Below are positions 1 through 7,089 of a stretch of 12,305 nt of DNA, in pieces. The notes under the pieces were generated by a model. The model was not told the origin of the DNA. It searched no databases and saw nothing but the letters and a program-made list of their open reading frames with translations. The stretch lies in NCBI GenBank assembly GCA_002496635.1, contig DAKQ01000138.1, forward strand, positions 10,057 through 22,361. Reading direction: 5' to 3'. The translations under genes and the position numbers were made by a program. The DNA is from Euryarchaeota archaeon UBA82 (GTDB taxonomy: Archaea; Thermoplasmatota; Poseidoniia; Poseidoniales; Poseidoniaceae). The number at the start of each line of letters is the position of its first letter. Position 1 is the stretch's first letter.

Positions 1-515
1 GAAAAGGCCAAATCTGTTTCAAATTCAACCTTACCATCTGTATCGACAATGACTCTGTGCCAGGCATCAGTTGCTCTTACAACATGGGTCGTCTCATGCA
101 TCATTACACCAGGATCAGTAGGCCCCCCCCATTCTGAAGGAAGATAAAAGAAATCAAGTTCACGGTTAAGTTCAAGATATTCAATCCGGTCCCAAAGTGA
201 TAGTTTTCGAATGGTATCAGATGTTGCTTCTAAGAGTCCTCCGTCAATGAGAACTGCTTCGTTCAGATGTACTGCGCCAATCGCTTCAATATGATTCAAA
301 TCTTCCGAAGTTACTGGAGAATTGAGTTGGAAAATAACTTCGTGCAATATGGAATCATCATCATTGTTTGCAAGCGCCTCTTCAAGAGCAGAGTCCATTT
401 TATCCAAATCACCGTATGGATTCGTACCCTTAGCAAGAGGAGAGGTAAGAGATATCAAAAAGATGAATTGGAGAAAAAACACCGTGAAAAGACGACCGGA
501 AGAGGTTCGACTCAT
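1..515 (-). CDS. N-terminal part of a secreted protein, probable subtilase propeptide (runs off window)
   Basis: Reading minus from the ATG at 513-515 gives 171 open codons to the window edge, with no stop. Residues 9-28 are a hydrophobic run after an Arg-containing start (VFFLQFIFLIS) ending SPLA, a plausible signal peptide, so the product is probably exported. Residues about 55-120 (EVIFQLNSPV..., then DTIRKLSLWDRIEYLEL) resemble the I9 inhibitor/propeptide fold of secreted subtilases, in which a short beta-alpha-beta unit ends in a 'V-x-Y-I/L-E' strand. After this comes HETTHVVRATDAWHRV, the type of linker that precedes an S8 catalytic domain, but the catalytic domain itself lies outside the window. 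HETTH also fits the HExxH zinc-peptidase pattern, so a metallopeptidase is an alternative. A TATA-like box lies 50 bp upstream, overlapping the end of the ETHE1-like gene. Seen: ORF and signal peptide. Inferred: peptidase identity. Confidence 0.6.
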   Translation of the reverse strand, partial: MSRTSSGRLFTVFFLQFIFLISLTSPLAKGTNPYGDLDKMDSALEEALANNDDDSILHEVIFQLNSPVTSEDLNHIEAIGAVHLNEAVLIDGGLLEATSDTIRKLSLWDRIEYLELNRELDFFYLPSEWGGPTDPGVMMHETTHVVRATDAWHRVIVDTDGKVEFETDLAF

Positions 516-560
516 GGTTGGTGGCACCAAAGGAACTTCAAAGGTGTTTGGTATGTTTGT

Positions 561-572
561 GAATATTATAAC
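561..572 (-). promoter_or_regulatory. TATA-like box for the secreted-protein gene
   Basis: The minus strand reads GTTATAATATTC, overlapping the stop codon of the upstream gene. It is centred about 50 bp before the ATG at 515. With the usual archaeal TATA-to-start-site distance of about 25 bp, this predicts a leader of about 25 nt. No Shine-Dalgarno sequence is visible before that ATG. The call is pattern-based only. Confidence 0.4.
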
Positions 573-1303
573 CAAGGAATTTCGTCTGGAATTTCTGCAA
601 ATATATTTGCCGGTAATGCAACTTTTATTTTTGATACAGATCCCAATTTTTCCGCAGATTCATTCTGCCATGTCATAAACTCTTCAAATGAACTCATAGC
701 CAAGATAGGATTATTTTCTCGATTCCAACCAAGGGTTTGGAGTTCAGTATTAGGGGGTTCGTGTCCACTACAAACAAGAGTATCCTCTGAGAAACGTTTG
801 AGAACTTCTAAGGAAGACCAGTGTTGTTCTAGCCGACCACTCGGTAGATCATCTCTGCCGACACCTGCTTCCCCATTGAAGAAGAAATCACCAGTGAAAA
901 TGTGATTATCGGTTTCGATAATCATTGAATCCTGAGTATGTCCGGGAACATGATGGAATGAAAATTCAATTCCAGCAATGTTGAGAACAGTGGATTCATC
1001 GACATAGAGCGTTACGCCAAGAGATGCTGTGTCTTTCCACATGATGTAAGGGATATCTTTGTCTCTGGAAAGGGAGAAACACGCAGTAATATGATCAGCA
1101 TGCGTATGGGTCGCCATACACGCAATAAGAGTCAATTCTCGTTCTCTAAGAATTGATTCATAGTGTTCAATATGATCCCAAACTGGGTCGATTAAAATAG
1201 CATCTTCACCATTGCTGACAAGATAGGCGCATGCCCAACCACTAGGACGTATATCTTCGACCTGCATGACTTGGGGTGGCCAAACATCTACTTCAATCCT
1301 CAC
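566..1303 (-). CDS. ETHE1-like metallo-beta-lactamase-fold hydrolase (putative persulfide dioxygenase)
   Basis: This is a 245-residue MBL-fold protein. The zinc/iron-binding signature THTHADH (H66, H68, D70, H71) is followed by PGHT (H122), TGDFFF (D139) and SGHEPP (H181), in the order seen in ETHE1/glyoxalase-II proteins. The stretch after D139 (NGEAGVGRDDLPSGR) matches the 'GRxDxxxG' segment typical of ETHE1-like persulfide dioxygenases, which use one iron held by two His and one Asp to oxidise glutathione or other persulfides to sulfite. That activity is inferred; a thioesterase-like role is possible. The start used here is GTG at 1303. An ATG at 1267 (MQVEDIRPSG) is an alternative that leaves better room for the TATA-like box at 1304-1312 and removes 12 residues. 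The gene is divergent from the Nudix gene and followed by the secreted-protein gene after 50 bp. Confidence 0.8.
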   Translation of the reverse strand: MRIEVDVWPPQVMQVEDIRPSGWACAYLVSNGEDAILIDPVWDHIEHYESILRERELTLIACMATHTHADHITACFSLSRDKDIPYIMWKDTASLGVTLYVDESTVLNIAGIEFSFHHVPGHTQDSMIIETDNHIFTGDFFFNGEAGVGRDDLPSGRLEQHWSSLEVLKRFSEDTLVCSGHEPPNTELQTLGWNRENNPILAMSSFEEFMTWQNESAEKLGSVSKIKVALPANIFAEIPDEIPWL

Positions 1304-1312
1304 GTTATTTTA
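1304..1312. promoter_or_regulatory. AT-rich core of a 46-bp divergent promoter region
   Basis: The plus strand reads GTTATTTTA (minus TAAAATAAC) between two divergently transcribed genes. It is the only AT-rich, TATA-like stretch in the 46-bp gap. It sits about 42 bp before the Nudix ATG at 1350 and about 41 bp before the alternative ATG at 1267 of the ETHE1-like gene. One element may therefore serve both directions. A purine-rich GGAGATACGGAG lies just ahead of the Nudix start and may contain its ribosome-binding site. Confidence 0.35.
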
Positions 1313-1349
1313 GACGAGAGTTGATGAGGGAGAGGAGATACGGAGAACC

Positions 1350-2078
1350 ATGCATCCACCAGAAGTTGTTTATTTGGAACACGATGGCAAGTTGCTACTT
1401 GTCAATGATTCTGGTAAAGGACCCCAACCATGTGTTATGGGTCGAAAAGATACGTCCAATGGACTCCGTTTTCCTACAAAAGAAGAGATTGATGAAATGA
1501 ATATTGAATGGGAGGTTGAACGAACGACAGATATCAATTTCGATCAATCGAAATTCAAAGTAATCCATGGTATGCCTAACATCGATTGGCCTTCACACTG
1601 GACTTGGAAAGATGAAGTCATCTCTGACAATGCTGTCCATCCAATCGCCCGTGAGTCTGTCTATCGTTCCATCCATAGGCTTGTTTCCAAAGTCATCATC
1701 CAAAACCAACGAAATGAAGTGCTAATGGCTAAAGTTGAACGTGGCTTTTTCAAAGGATATTGGTCATTACCTGGTGGATATATGAACCATAGTGAGGAAC
1801 CATCACAAGGATGTGTTCGCGAGACCTATGAAGAACTCGGAATCTCTGTAAAAGTCGATGATAGAAAACCAGTCATTACACAGAGATCCTTCCATAGAGA
1901 CGGAATATCCTTCATGAGTTTCACGTACTTTTCAAAATGGAATGGGGAAATTTCAGAATTGAAATTGAAAGAAGGTGAAATAGCGGAAGCAAAATGGTTC
2001 TCAATTACAGAGGCCCTGGCCAATGCAGTATCCGAATTCGATCATATTGCAATCGAATCGATCATTCTTCAAGATTGA
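1350..2078 (+). CDS. Nudix hydrolase with an uncharacterised N-terminal domain
   Basis: This is a 242-residue protein. The Nudix box G-x5-E-x7-RE-xx-EE-x-G-I is complete at residues 143-165 (G143, E149, R157, E158, E161, E162, G164). It is preceded by the usual strand and loop FFKGYWSLPGG. The domain spans about residues 110-242 and should hydrolyse a nucleoside diphosphate linked to another moiety using Mg2+; the substrate cannot be read from sequence. Residues 1-105 are not a family I recognise. They are rich in Trp, Asp and His (IDWPSHWTWKDEV at about 78-90) and contain no zinc-ribbon cysteine pairs, so this is not an NADH pyrophosphatase NudC. The ATG at 1350 follows a GGAG-rich stretch. 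The last 10 bases overlap the 3' end of alaS on the other strand. Confidence 0.85.
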   Translation: MHPPEVVYLEHDGKLLLVNDSGKGPQPCVMGRKDTSNGLRFPTKEEIDEMNIEWEVERTTDINFDQSKFKVIHGMPNIDWPSHWTWKDEVISDNAVHPIARESVYRSIHRLVSKVIIQNQRNEVLMAKVERGFFKGYWSLPGGYMNHSEEPSQGCVRETYEELGISVKVDDRKPVITQRSFHRDGISFMSFTYFSKWNGEISELKLKEGEIAEAKWFSITEALANAVSEFDHIAIESIILQD

Positions 2079-4918
2079 AGTAAATCCTTCGCTGCTTGCA
2101 AAGCATCATCCAATCCATCAGGATTTGACCCCCCACCTTGGGCCATGGTTGGTCGTCCACCGCCTCCGCCGTTTATGTGAGGGATAATCGAACGAAGAAT
2201 TTCAACTGCATTATAGCGTTCTGAGGCTATTGTCCCTTCAGTACAAGCAACCATCAACTTACCCCCTCCCTCGCGTGAACCTAAGATGGCTAGTGTTGGC
2301 TTCGATGTATCCCGAGTCAATTCCTGGAGCATGGAAGTGAGTTGCTTCAAGTTACCGTCAAGTTCCATGGCTACGATACGTACACCATCGATTTCAAGAG
2401 AATCATCTCCGCCTCCTGATGTTCTTAATCGAACTATTTCTGCCTCGAGTTGTTCGATTCTCTTCTTTTGATCTTTCCACTCTCCGAAAAATCGTTCAGC
2501 TGTTTTGGGCAAATCGTCGCTAGCGATTCCAAAGGTCTCGGATGCTTCTCTTAGTATCGAATCTTGAGAGCGTGCGTATTGAAGTGCTGCATCACCAGCA
2601 ACAATGTGAAGCCGTTCAACGCCGTCTTGAACTGCAGTTGAGCGAATTATTCTGATCGAACCAATTTGACCAGGTTCATCATGGTGAGTCCCCCCACACG
2701 CTTGTACATCGTGATCTGAAATTCTCAATACACGAATGCTATTTCCTTTCGGTGCACCACCTTGATACAAATCAAATCCGTGTTTTTTGTCCGCTTCATG
2801 ACGAGCGAGAACGGTTTTTTCTGTACGTGAAACAATTCCGAGAACTTCGTTCGCCAAAATTTCAATAGCATCCAAATCTTCTCTGTTTAGACGTCGATAG
2901 TGAGTAATGTCCAATCGAGCAAGTTCAACTGATTTGTTTGCACCTGCCTGGTATATGTGTGGACCGAGAATTCTACGAGCTGCACCTCCCACAATGTGTA
3001 CAGCAGTATGATGATCCATCAATTGCTTACGTCGCTTCCAATCAATTGTTCCATGGACTAAATCCCCTATTGAAAGAGGGCCATCACATAAATGAACAAT
3101 TAAATCACCTATTTTCTGGGTATCGAGGACGTTACGAGTGACTGCATCTGTAGAAAGGGAACCATAGTCGCCTTCTTGTCCACCACCTTCTGGATAAAAA
3201 CAAGATTCAGCTAAGACGATGCCATGAGTTGCATTTTCAGGCCCCATGCCTTCAATCAGTGGCAATGATGCTAATACGCTTGCATCAAAGGAACGTTGCT
3301 GAACATCCTCATAGTACAAAGGAACCGTACTCGGTACATTTGGAAGGTCTTCCACAATTTCTTGTTGAACTGTACTTGAAGCAGCTTGTTTCGCCATAAT
3401 GGCATGCCTTTCAGCCATTTCAGCTGAGAATCCAGTTCGAAGGCGAAGATGACCCCATCCATTGCTCTTTGCGATATTGATGACCATATCAGGAGGTAAT
3501 CCGTGTGAATCATTGAGTTTGAATAAAAGTGCATCTGGGAGTTCTTCTGAGGAAGAATCGATGGATCTAAGTTCTTGTTGAATCAGATTAGAACCCTTGC
3601 GAAGAACTTCTTTGTATCGGCTCTCTTCTAACTCCATGATTGTAATCAAGCCATCTTTGGTTTGCTTCATTTCATGACCGTTCATATTGACTTCTAGATG
3701 ATGCTCAATCATTTCAGAAAGTGAAATTTCAATCCCTAAATCATCACGCATTCGAAGGATTCTACGAGCCAACATTCGTGCAAGATACCCTGCTTTAGCA
3801 TTGGAAGGAACCAAACCATCACCAAGCATGTGGCAAAGAGCATGTAGGTGATCAGGGATTGCATAGATACGAGACAAAGGTTCCGTAATTCCGATGAACT
3901 GTTCTTTTGTGATGTTGACATTTCTATCCTTCAATCTCCCGATAAATAATGCAGATAATTCATCAGCGTCAACGCCGGGTTCGATATTCATAATACCGTT
4001 CAGGCGACTCATTTCTCCTAACAGATGATTCAAATCTAAATCAGGCCATTGTTCAGCAACAGTGGAAAATCCACTCATCTCTTTGAGCCATTGAACGGTT
4101 TGTGGATAAATGGCTTCGTAGATTGTCGGCGTACCTGCTGCTGCCCAACAAAATCGCTCAAGCCCGTACCCTGTGTCAATAATTTGCAGTGGCATTTCTT
4201 TGTAACGATCTCCTTTGAGTTCAATTTCTCCATCTGAAGATTCTTCAAGATTCATGAAAACAAGGGTTGCAAGTTCCAAACCACCAACGATGACCTCAAC
4301 CGCAGCACCTGCATTACCACCTCCGCACCATGGATTCTCAACGTAGGTTATTTCTTGAGCGTTGATTCCAAATGTTTCTGTCAACATAGAATGACAATAG
4401 GTGACACATTCTTCCATCCAGTAGTAAGATTCTCCCTCGTCAGGTCGATTAAAAACGTGATGAGCCATCATTTCAAACGTGGTCAAGTGACGCCCAGAAC
4501 GTCCAACAGCATCAACATCAGTTAAGCGAATACATGGTTGTGAAATGGTGAGTGGATTCGCAGGAGGAAGGACTTCTCCTGAAGTGACATGGGGTTGGAA
4601 ATCAGCGATTGAAGCAATCGTAAGATGGATATCATCTCTCCAACGTGCTAGGACTGGATAGGGCTCAATTCGGTGATGTTCAGACGATTCAAAGAATGAT
4701 AAAAATGCTTCACGCATAGAATCTTTCAGCTCTTTTCCACGCTGATCAAAGCCTGCAATAAGCGGTTTTCCGATAAACGTATACTCATCTTGGTGAGTGT
4801 CTCCACAAGTTTCCCGATTTGGATTACATGTCCAAAACCAAAGTTCGGTAATGGTACATTGTTTTCTAAAATAGCCGTTTTCATGAAAAACTGCCAAGTC
4901 AATCGCAGGTAAACTCAT
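2069..4918 (-). CDS. alaS: Alanyl-tRNA synthetase, archaeal type
   Basis: This 949-residue protein charges tRNA-Ala with alanine and edits mischarged Ser/Gly. The N-terminus carries the archaeal Cys-bearing segment (C21, then FWTCNPNRETCGD with C31 and C38). Class II catalytic motifs follow: SGRHLTTFEMMAHHVF (142-156, motif 2) and DTGYGLERFCW (248-258, motif 3). The editing domain holds FYPEGGGQ (574-581), HTAVH (H637, H641) and CGGTH (C741, H745). After a charged coiled-coil stretch (about 805-833) comes a DHHA1-type C-terminal domain with the glycine-rich NGGGGGRPTMAQGGG (916-930). The reading frame stays open upstream to 5218. The ATG at 4916-4918 was chosen because the archaeal family begins only a few residues before the 'FRKQC' segment, and a longer start would run into rtcB. 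Length fits the archaeal family, and no key residue is missing. Confidence 0.97.
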   Translation of the reverse strand: MSLPAIDLAVFHENGYFRKQCTITELWFWTCNPNRETCGDTHQDEYTFIGKPLIAGFDQRGKELKDSMREAFLSFFESSEHHRIEPYPVLARWRDDIHLTIASIADFQPHVTSGEVLPPANPLTISQPCIRLTDVDAVGRSGRHLTTFEMMAHHVFNRPDEGESYYWMEECVTYCHSMLTETFGINAQEITYVENPWCGGGNAGAAVEVIVGGLELATLVFMNLEESSDGEIELKGDRYKEMPLQIIDTGYGLERFCWAAAGTPTIYEAIYPQTVQWLKEMSGFSTVAEQWPDLDLNHLLGEMSRLNGIMNIEPGVDADELSALFIGRLKDRNVNITKEQFIGITEPLSRIYAIPDHLHALCHMLGDGLVPSNAKAGYLARMLARRILRMRDDLGIEISLSEMIEHHLEVNMNGHEMKQTKDGLITIMELEESRYKEVLRKGSNLIQQELRSIDSSSEELPDALLFKLNDSHGLPPDMVINIAKSNGWGHLRLRTGFSAEMAERHAIMAKQAASSTVQQEIVEDLPNVPSTVPLYYEDVQQRSFDASVLASLPLIEGMGPENATHGIVLAESCFYPEGGGQEGDYGSLSTDAVTRNVLDTQKIGDLIVHLCDGPLSIGDLVHGTIDWKRRKQLMDHHTAVHIVGGAARRILGPHIYQAGANKSVELARLDITHYRRLNREDLDAIEILANEVLGIVSRTEKTVLARHEADKKHGFDLYQGGAPKGNSIRVLRISDHDVQACGGTHHDEPGQIGSIRIIRSTAVQDGVERLHIVAGDAALQYARSQDSILREASETFGIASDDLPKTAERFFGEWKDQKKRIEQLEAEIVRLRTSGGGDDSLEIDGVRIVAMELDGNLKQLTSMLQELTRDTSKPTLAILGSREGGGKLMVACTEGTIASERYNAVEILRSIIPHINGGGGGRPTMAQGGGSNPDGLDDALQAAKDLLQS

Positions 4919-4976
4919 AGGACGCCCTCGTTCTTGGGGGTGTTCGTCTTTGCTTTCAACCCTCCCACAAATATGA

Positions 4977-4986
4977 GTAAAATATC
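4977..4986 (+). promoter_or_regulatory. TATA-like box upstream of rtcB in the alaS/rtcB divergent region
   Basis: The 103-bp gap between the alaS and rtcB starts contains GTAAAATATC, ending about 36 bp before the rtcB ATG. This would give a short leader of roughly 15 nt. Read on the minus strand, the same stretch (GATATTTTAC) and the adjacent CATATTTG are the AT-rich candidates for the alaS promoter, about 50-65 bp before its start. Assignment rests on base composition and spacing only. Confidence 0.35.
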
Positions 4987-5021
4987 GGAAATCATCAAAT
5001 GAATGATGCAGAACCACAACC

Positions 5022-6497
5022 ATGGACGCCGAGTGGATGAACCATGTGGATACTTCCACTCCTGGTGTCGTTCGTATCAAGGCATTTGGAAAGATGAAGG
5101 TCGATGCTGCCCTCATTGCAACGATGAGCGAAATCGAATCATACCAAGACGGTAGAGGACCTAAACAATTGCTCAATGCCGCACAACTTCCAGGAATTGT
5201 TGGAACCGCTTGGGGCATGGCAGATTGGCATTATGGATACGGCTTACCAATAGGCGGTGTAGTAGCAACAGATGTCAATCATGGAGAGCAAGGAGGCAGT
5301 ATTTCACCAGGTGCAGTCGGATTTGACATTAATTGCGGTGTGCGGGCAGTTGCTCTCAACTTAAGTGTAGATGAGATTCCTAATCTTACAAAACTCGCAT
5401 CAAGATTGAACGGAAGAATTCCTGCAGGTGGCTCAGGAAAAGGTGGAGTCCAAATGACCTCACAACAACTTGAATCGGTCTTAAGAGGTGGTTTAGATGA
5501 ACTCGATACCATTGACGTAAGCTCTTATCATGGAAAAGGAACCGTAGAATCGGATGGTTCTTTCGAAATCGATGAAGTATCAATAAGCGAACGAGCAAAA
5601 AATAGAGGATTAAGGGCTCTAGGCACCTTAGGAAGTGGAAATCACTTCCTTGAACTTCAAAGGGTCTCGGAAATTGCTGATGAGAAAACATCCCGTGCTT
5701 GGGGTGTAGAATCCGATCAGGTCATTGCGATGATTCATTCTGGCTCTCGCGGATTGGGGCACCAAGTATGCAGCGACCATATCCATAACCTTGAGATGAG
5801 ACTTAAGCAGCGTGATGGATACTGGGTTGACGAAGAATGGGGGTATGAATTACCTGACCGTCAATTAGCTGCAGCCCCAATTCATTCAAAGGAAGGGCAA
5901 TCATACCTAAACGATATGAAAACAGCAGCCAATTATGCGTTTGCAAATCGTGCAGTACTAGCACATCGTTTATGCCTGGGATTGAAAGCAGAACTTGGCA
6001 ATAGTGTTGATTTAACTACAATTTATGACGTATCTCACAACATAGCGAAGATAGAAGACCATCAGATTCACGGTGTAAACTGTACATGCGTAGTCCATCG
6101 TAAAGGAGCGACAAGAGCGTTCAGTGGCGATAAAATGGGTGCTCATGATGTTTTCAAACAAACTGGACAACCTGTACTTGTCCCTGGAGATATGGGGAGA
6201 GGTTCATGGATCATGGCAGGGCCAGTCAGCGGACAAAACATAGCCTTTGGTAGTGCATGCCATGGTGCTGGAAGAGCAATGTCTCGAACAGTTGCCAGAA
6301 CAACAATTGACCCTGAGATTCAAAAAAATGAACTCGAGGAGCAAGGAGTTATTGTGCATGCTGCAACAAAAAATATACTTTCTGAGGAAGCCCCTGCTGC
6401 TTACAAGAATGTCGATAATGTAATCGAAAACACTCATGCTGCGAACCTAGCAAGACCTGTTCTTCGCTTGGAGCCTATAGCGGTGATTAAAGGATAA
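5022..6497 (+). CDS. rtcB: RNA-splicing ligase RtcB
   Basis: This 491-residue RtcB joins RNA 2',3'-cyclic phosphate ends to 5'-OH ends in a GTP- and Mn2+-dependent reaction; in archaea it ligates tRNA exons after intron removal. All hallmark segments are present: DWHYGYGLPIGGVVA (68-82), GFDINCG with metal ligands D102 and C105, GSGNHFLE (H208), IHSGSRGLGHQ (H239), DVSHN (H339), and the guanylylation site CHGAGRAMSR with H414. The C-terminus ends near the family consensus, so the protein is full length. The ATG at 5022 is used; M6 is a possible alternative. The gene is divergent from alaS. Its TAA stop directly abuts the stop codon of the small minus-strand ORF. No intron-containing tRNA is seen here, so the neighbourhood adds only a general translation/RNA theme. 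Confidence 0.96.
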   Translation: MDAEWMNHVDTSTPGVVRIKAFGKMKVDAALIATMSEIESYQDGRGPKQLLNAAQLPGIVGTAWGMADWHYGYGLPIGGVVATDVNHGEQGGSISPGAVGFDINCGVRAVALNLSVDEIPNLTKLASRLNGRIPAGGSGKGGVQMTSQQLESVLRGGLDELDTIDVSSYHGKGTVESDGSFEIDEVSISERAKNRGLRALGTLGSGNHFLELQRVSEIADEKTSRAWGVESDQVIAMIHSGSRGLGHQVCSDHIHNLEMRLKQRDGYWVDEEWGYELPDRQLAAAPIHSKEGQSYLNDMKTAANYAFANRAVLAHRLCLGLKAELGNSVDLTTIYDVSHNIAKIEDHQIHGVNCTCVVHRKGATRAFSGDKMGAHDVFKQTGQPVLVPGDMGRGSWIMAGPVSGQNIAFGSACHGAGRAMSRTVARTTIDPEIQKNELEEQGVIVHAATKNILSEEAPAAYKNVDNVIENTHAANLARPVLRLEPIAVIKG

Positions 6498-6713
6498 TCA
6501 CATGCACATATTTGCCATTGGTTGACCAGATGTTGGAGCTGCCCCTGAGTGAACCCCATCTGGTTCTTCAACAATGACAGACAATAAGGTGTTAACAAGT
6601 TCTTTCAGATCATCAACTTGAGTCTGTAATTCCTTCACTCGTTCACGCATATCGGCCTTCTTTTCAGTAGATTCTTTCATTCCCATCCCATCCGAAGAAG
6701 TTGCCTTCTTCAT
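6498..6713 (-). CDS. Small putative coiled-coil protein, 71 aa
   Basis: This short ORF has no family I recognise. The first 20 residues are polar and Met/Lys/Ser-rich (MKKATSSDGMGMKES). Residues about 22-50 (MRERVKELQTQVDDLKELV, then NTLLSVIVEE) show a heptad pattern of hydrophobic residues and charged partners typical of a short coiled coil, so it may oligomerise or bind a larger protein. The tail is Gly/Ala/Pro-rich. It fills the space between rtcB and tRNA-Thr, and its TGA abuts the rtcB TAA with no spacer. Its ATG is followed upstream by about 70 bp of non-coding sequence before tRNA-Thr. The coherent heptads and the fit between neighbours favour a real gene, but there is no homology evidence. 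Confidence 0.5.
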   Translation of the reverse strand: MKKATSSDGMGMKESTEKKADMRERVKELQTQVDDLKELVNTLLSVIVEEPDGVHSGAAPTSGQPMANMCM

Positions 6714-6781
6714 CCGAAAGTCAGTAAAGAAGCCTCTTAATGTTTAGGGGAAATCCTGCCTCTAAGTTCAGGTTTGTTGAG

Positions 6782-6856
6782 TGGAGCCACCGGCGAGAAT
6801 TGAACTCGCGACCTCCTCATTACCAATGAGGTGCTATACCGCTAAGCCACGGTGGC
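6782..6856 (-). tRNA. tRNA-Thr (anticodon GGU)
   Basis: On the minus strand the seven-base acceptor stem GCCACCG pairs with CGGTGGC. The anticodon stem CCTCA/TGAGG closes loop TTGGTAA, giving anticodon GGT, which reads ACC/ACU. The T arm is GCGAG-TTCAATT-CTCGC. The D stem GCT/AGC is three firm pairs plus one mismatch. The discriminator is U, followed by a genome-encoded CCA (6782-6784). No intron is present. It lies 53 bp downstream of tRNA-Ser on the same strand. Confidence 0.96.
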
Positions 6857-6879
6857 GTAAACCGTCCGACCAACAATGC

Positions 6880-6889
6880 TGATATAATC
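6880..6889 (-). promoter_or_regulatory. TATA box for tRNA-Thr
   Basis: The minus strand reads GATTATATC in the 53-bp gap between the two tRNAs, centred about 29 bp before the tRNA-Thr 5' end. This is the expected archaeal TATA-box position. It suggests the tRNA-Thr gene can be transcribed independently of tRNA-Ser. Confidence 0.6.
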
Positions 6890-6909
6890 GCTTCGCGTAA
6901 GTGAAGAGA

Positions 6910-6995
6910 TGGCGCCGAGAGAGAGATTTGAACTCCCGAGGGACAGGCCCACGCGATTTCCAGTCGCGCGCACTACCAGGCTATGCGATCTCGGC
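6910..6995 (-). tRNA. tRNA-Ser (anticodon GGA)
   Basis: On the minus strand the acceptor stem GCCGAGA pairs with TCTCGGC. The D stem GCAT/GTGC carries a GG-containing loop. The anticodon stem CGCGA/TCGCG closes CTGGAAA, giving anticodon GGA, which reads UCC/UCU. A long variable arm with a GGG/CCC stem marks it as a class II tRNA, as serine requires. The T arm is GGGAG-TTCAAAT-CTCTC. The discriminator is G, as expected for serine, followed by an encoded CCA (6910-6912). No intron is present. Confidence 0.96.
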
Positions 6996-7022
6996 TCGCA
7001 AGCCGACCCAAACACCATCACC

Positions 7023-7029
7023 GTTTAAC
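7023..7029 (-). promoter_or_regulatory. TATA-like box for tRNA-Ser
   Basis: The minus strand reads GTTAAAC about 31 bp before the tRNA-Ser 5' end, a typical archaeal TATA position. It lies in the 94-bp gap shared with the divergent membrane-protein gene starting at 7090. The plus-strand promoter of that gene may use nearby TTAGGATAAC (about 7038-7047), which I cannot assign firmly. Confidence 0.5.
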
Positions 7030-7089
7030 GCTCTCCCTTAGGATAACAGGAAGCGCAACAAACTCAAAGGGGAACGTCTTGGCTTGTAC

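Noticed and set aside
322..905. Plus-strand open frames covering 267-905
   Set aside because: They are antisense to a signal-peptide gene and to the ETHE1-like gene; the translations show no motif.
4919..5218. Longer N-terminus of alanyl-tRNA synthetase (100 extra residues)
   Set aside because: It would overlap the rtcB start antisense, its composition does not resemble the family, and the archaeal synthetase begins at MSLPAIDLAV.
6891..6906. Hairpin CTTCGC-GTAA-GTGAAG between the two tRNA genes, possible terminator for tRNA-Ser
   Set aside because: On the transcribed (minus) strand one stem pair is an A-C mismatch, and no T-run follows, so a terminator cannot be supported.
6714..7089. Extra protein gene in the stretch around the tRNAs
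   Set aside because: The space is accounted for by two tRNAs, their TATA boxes and short promoter gaps; no convincing ORF with a start signal is present.
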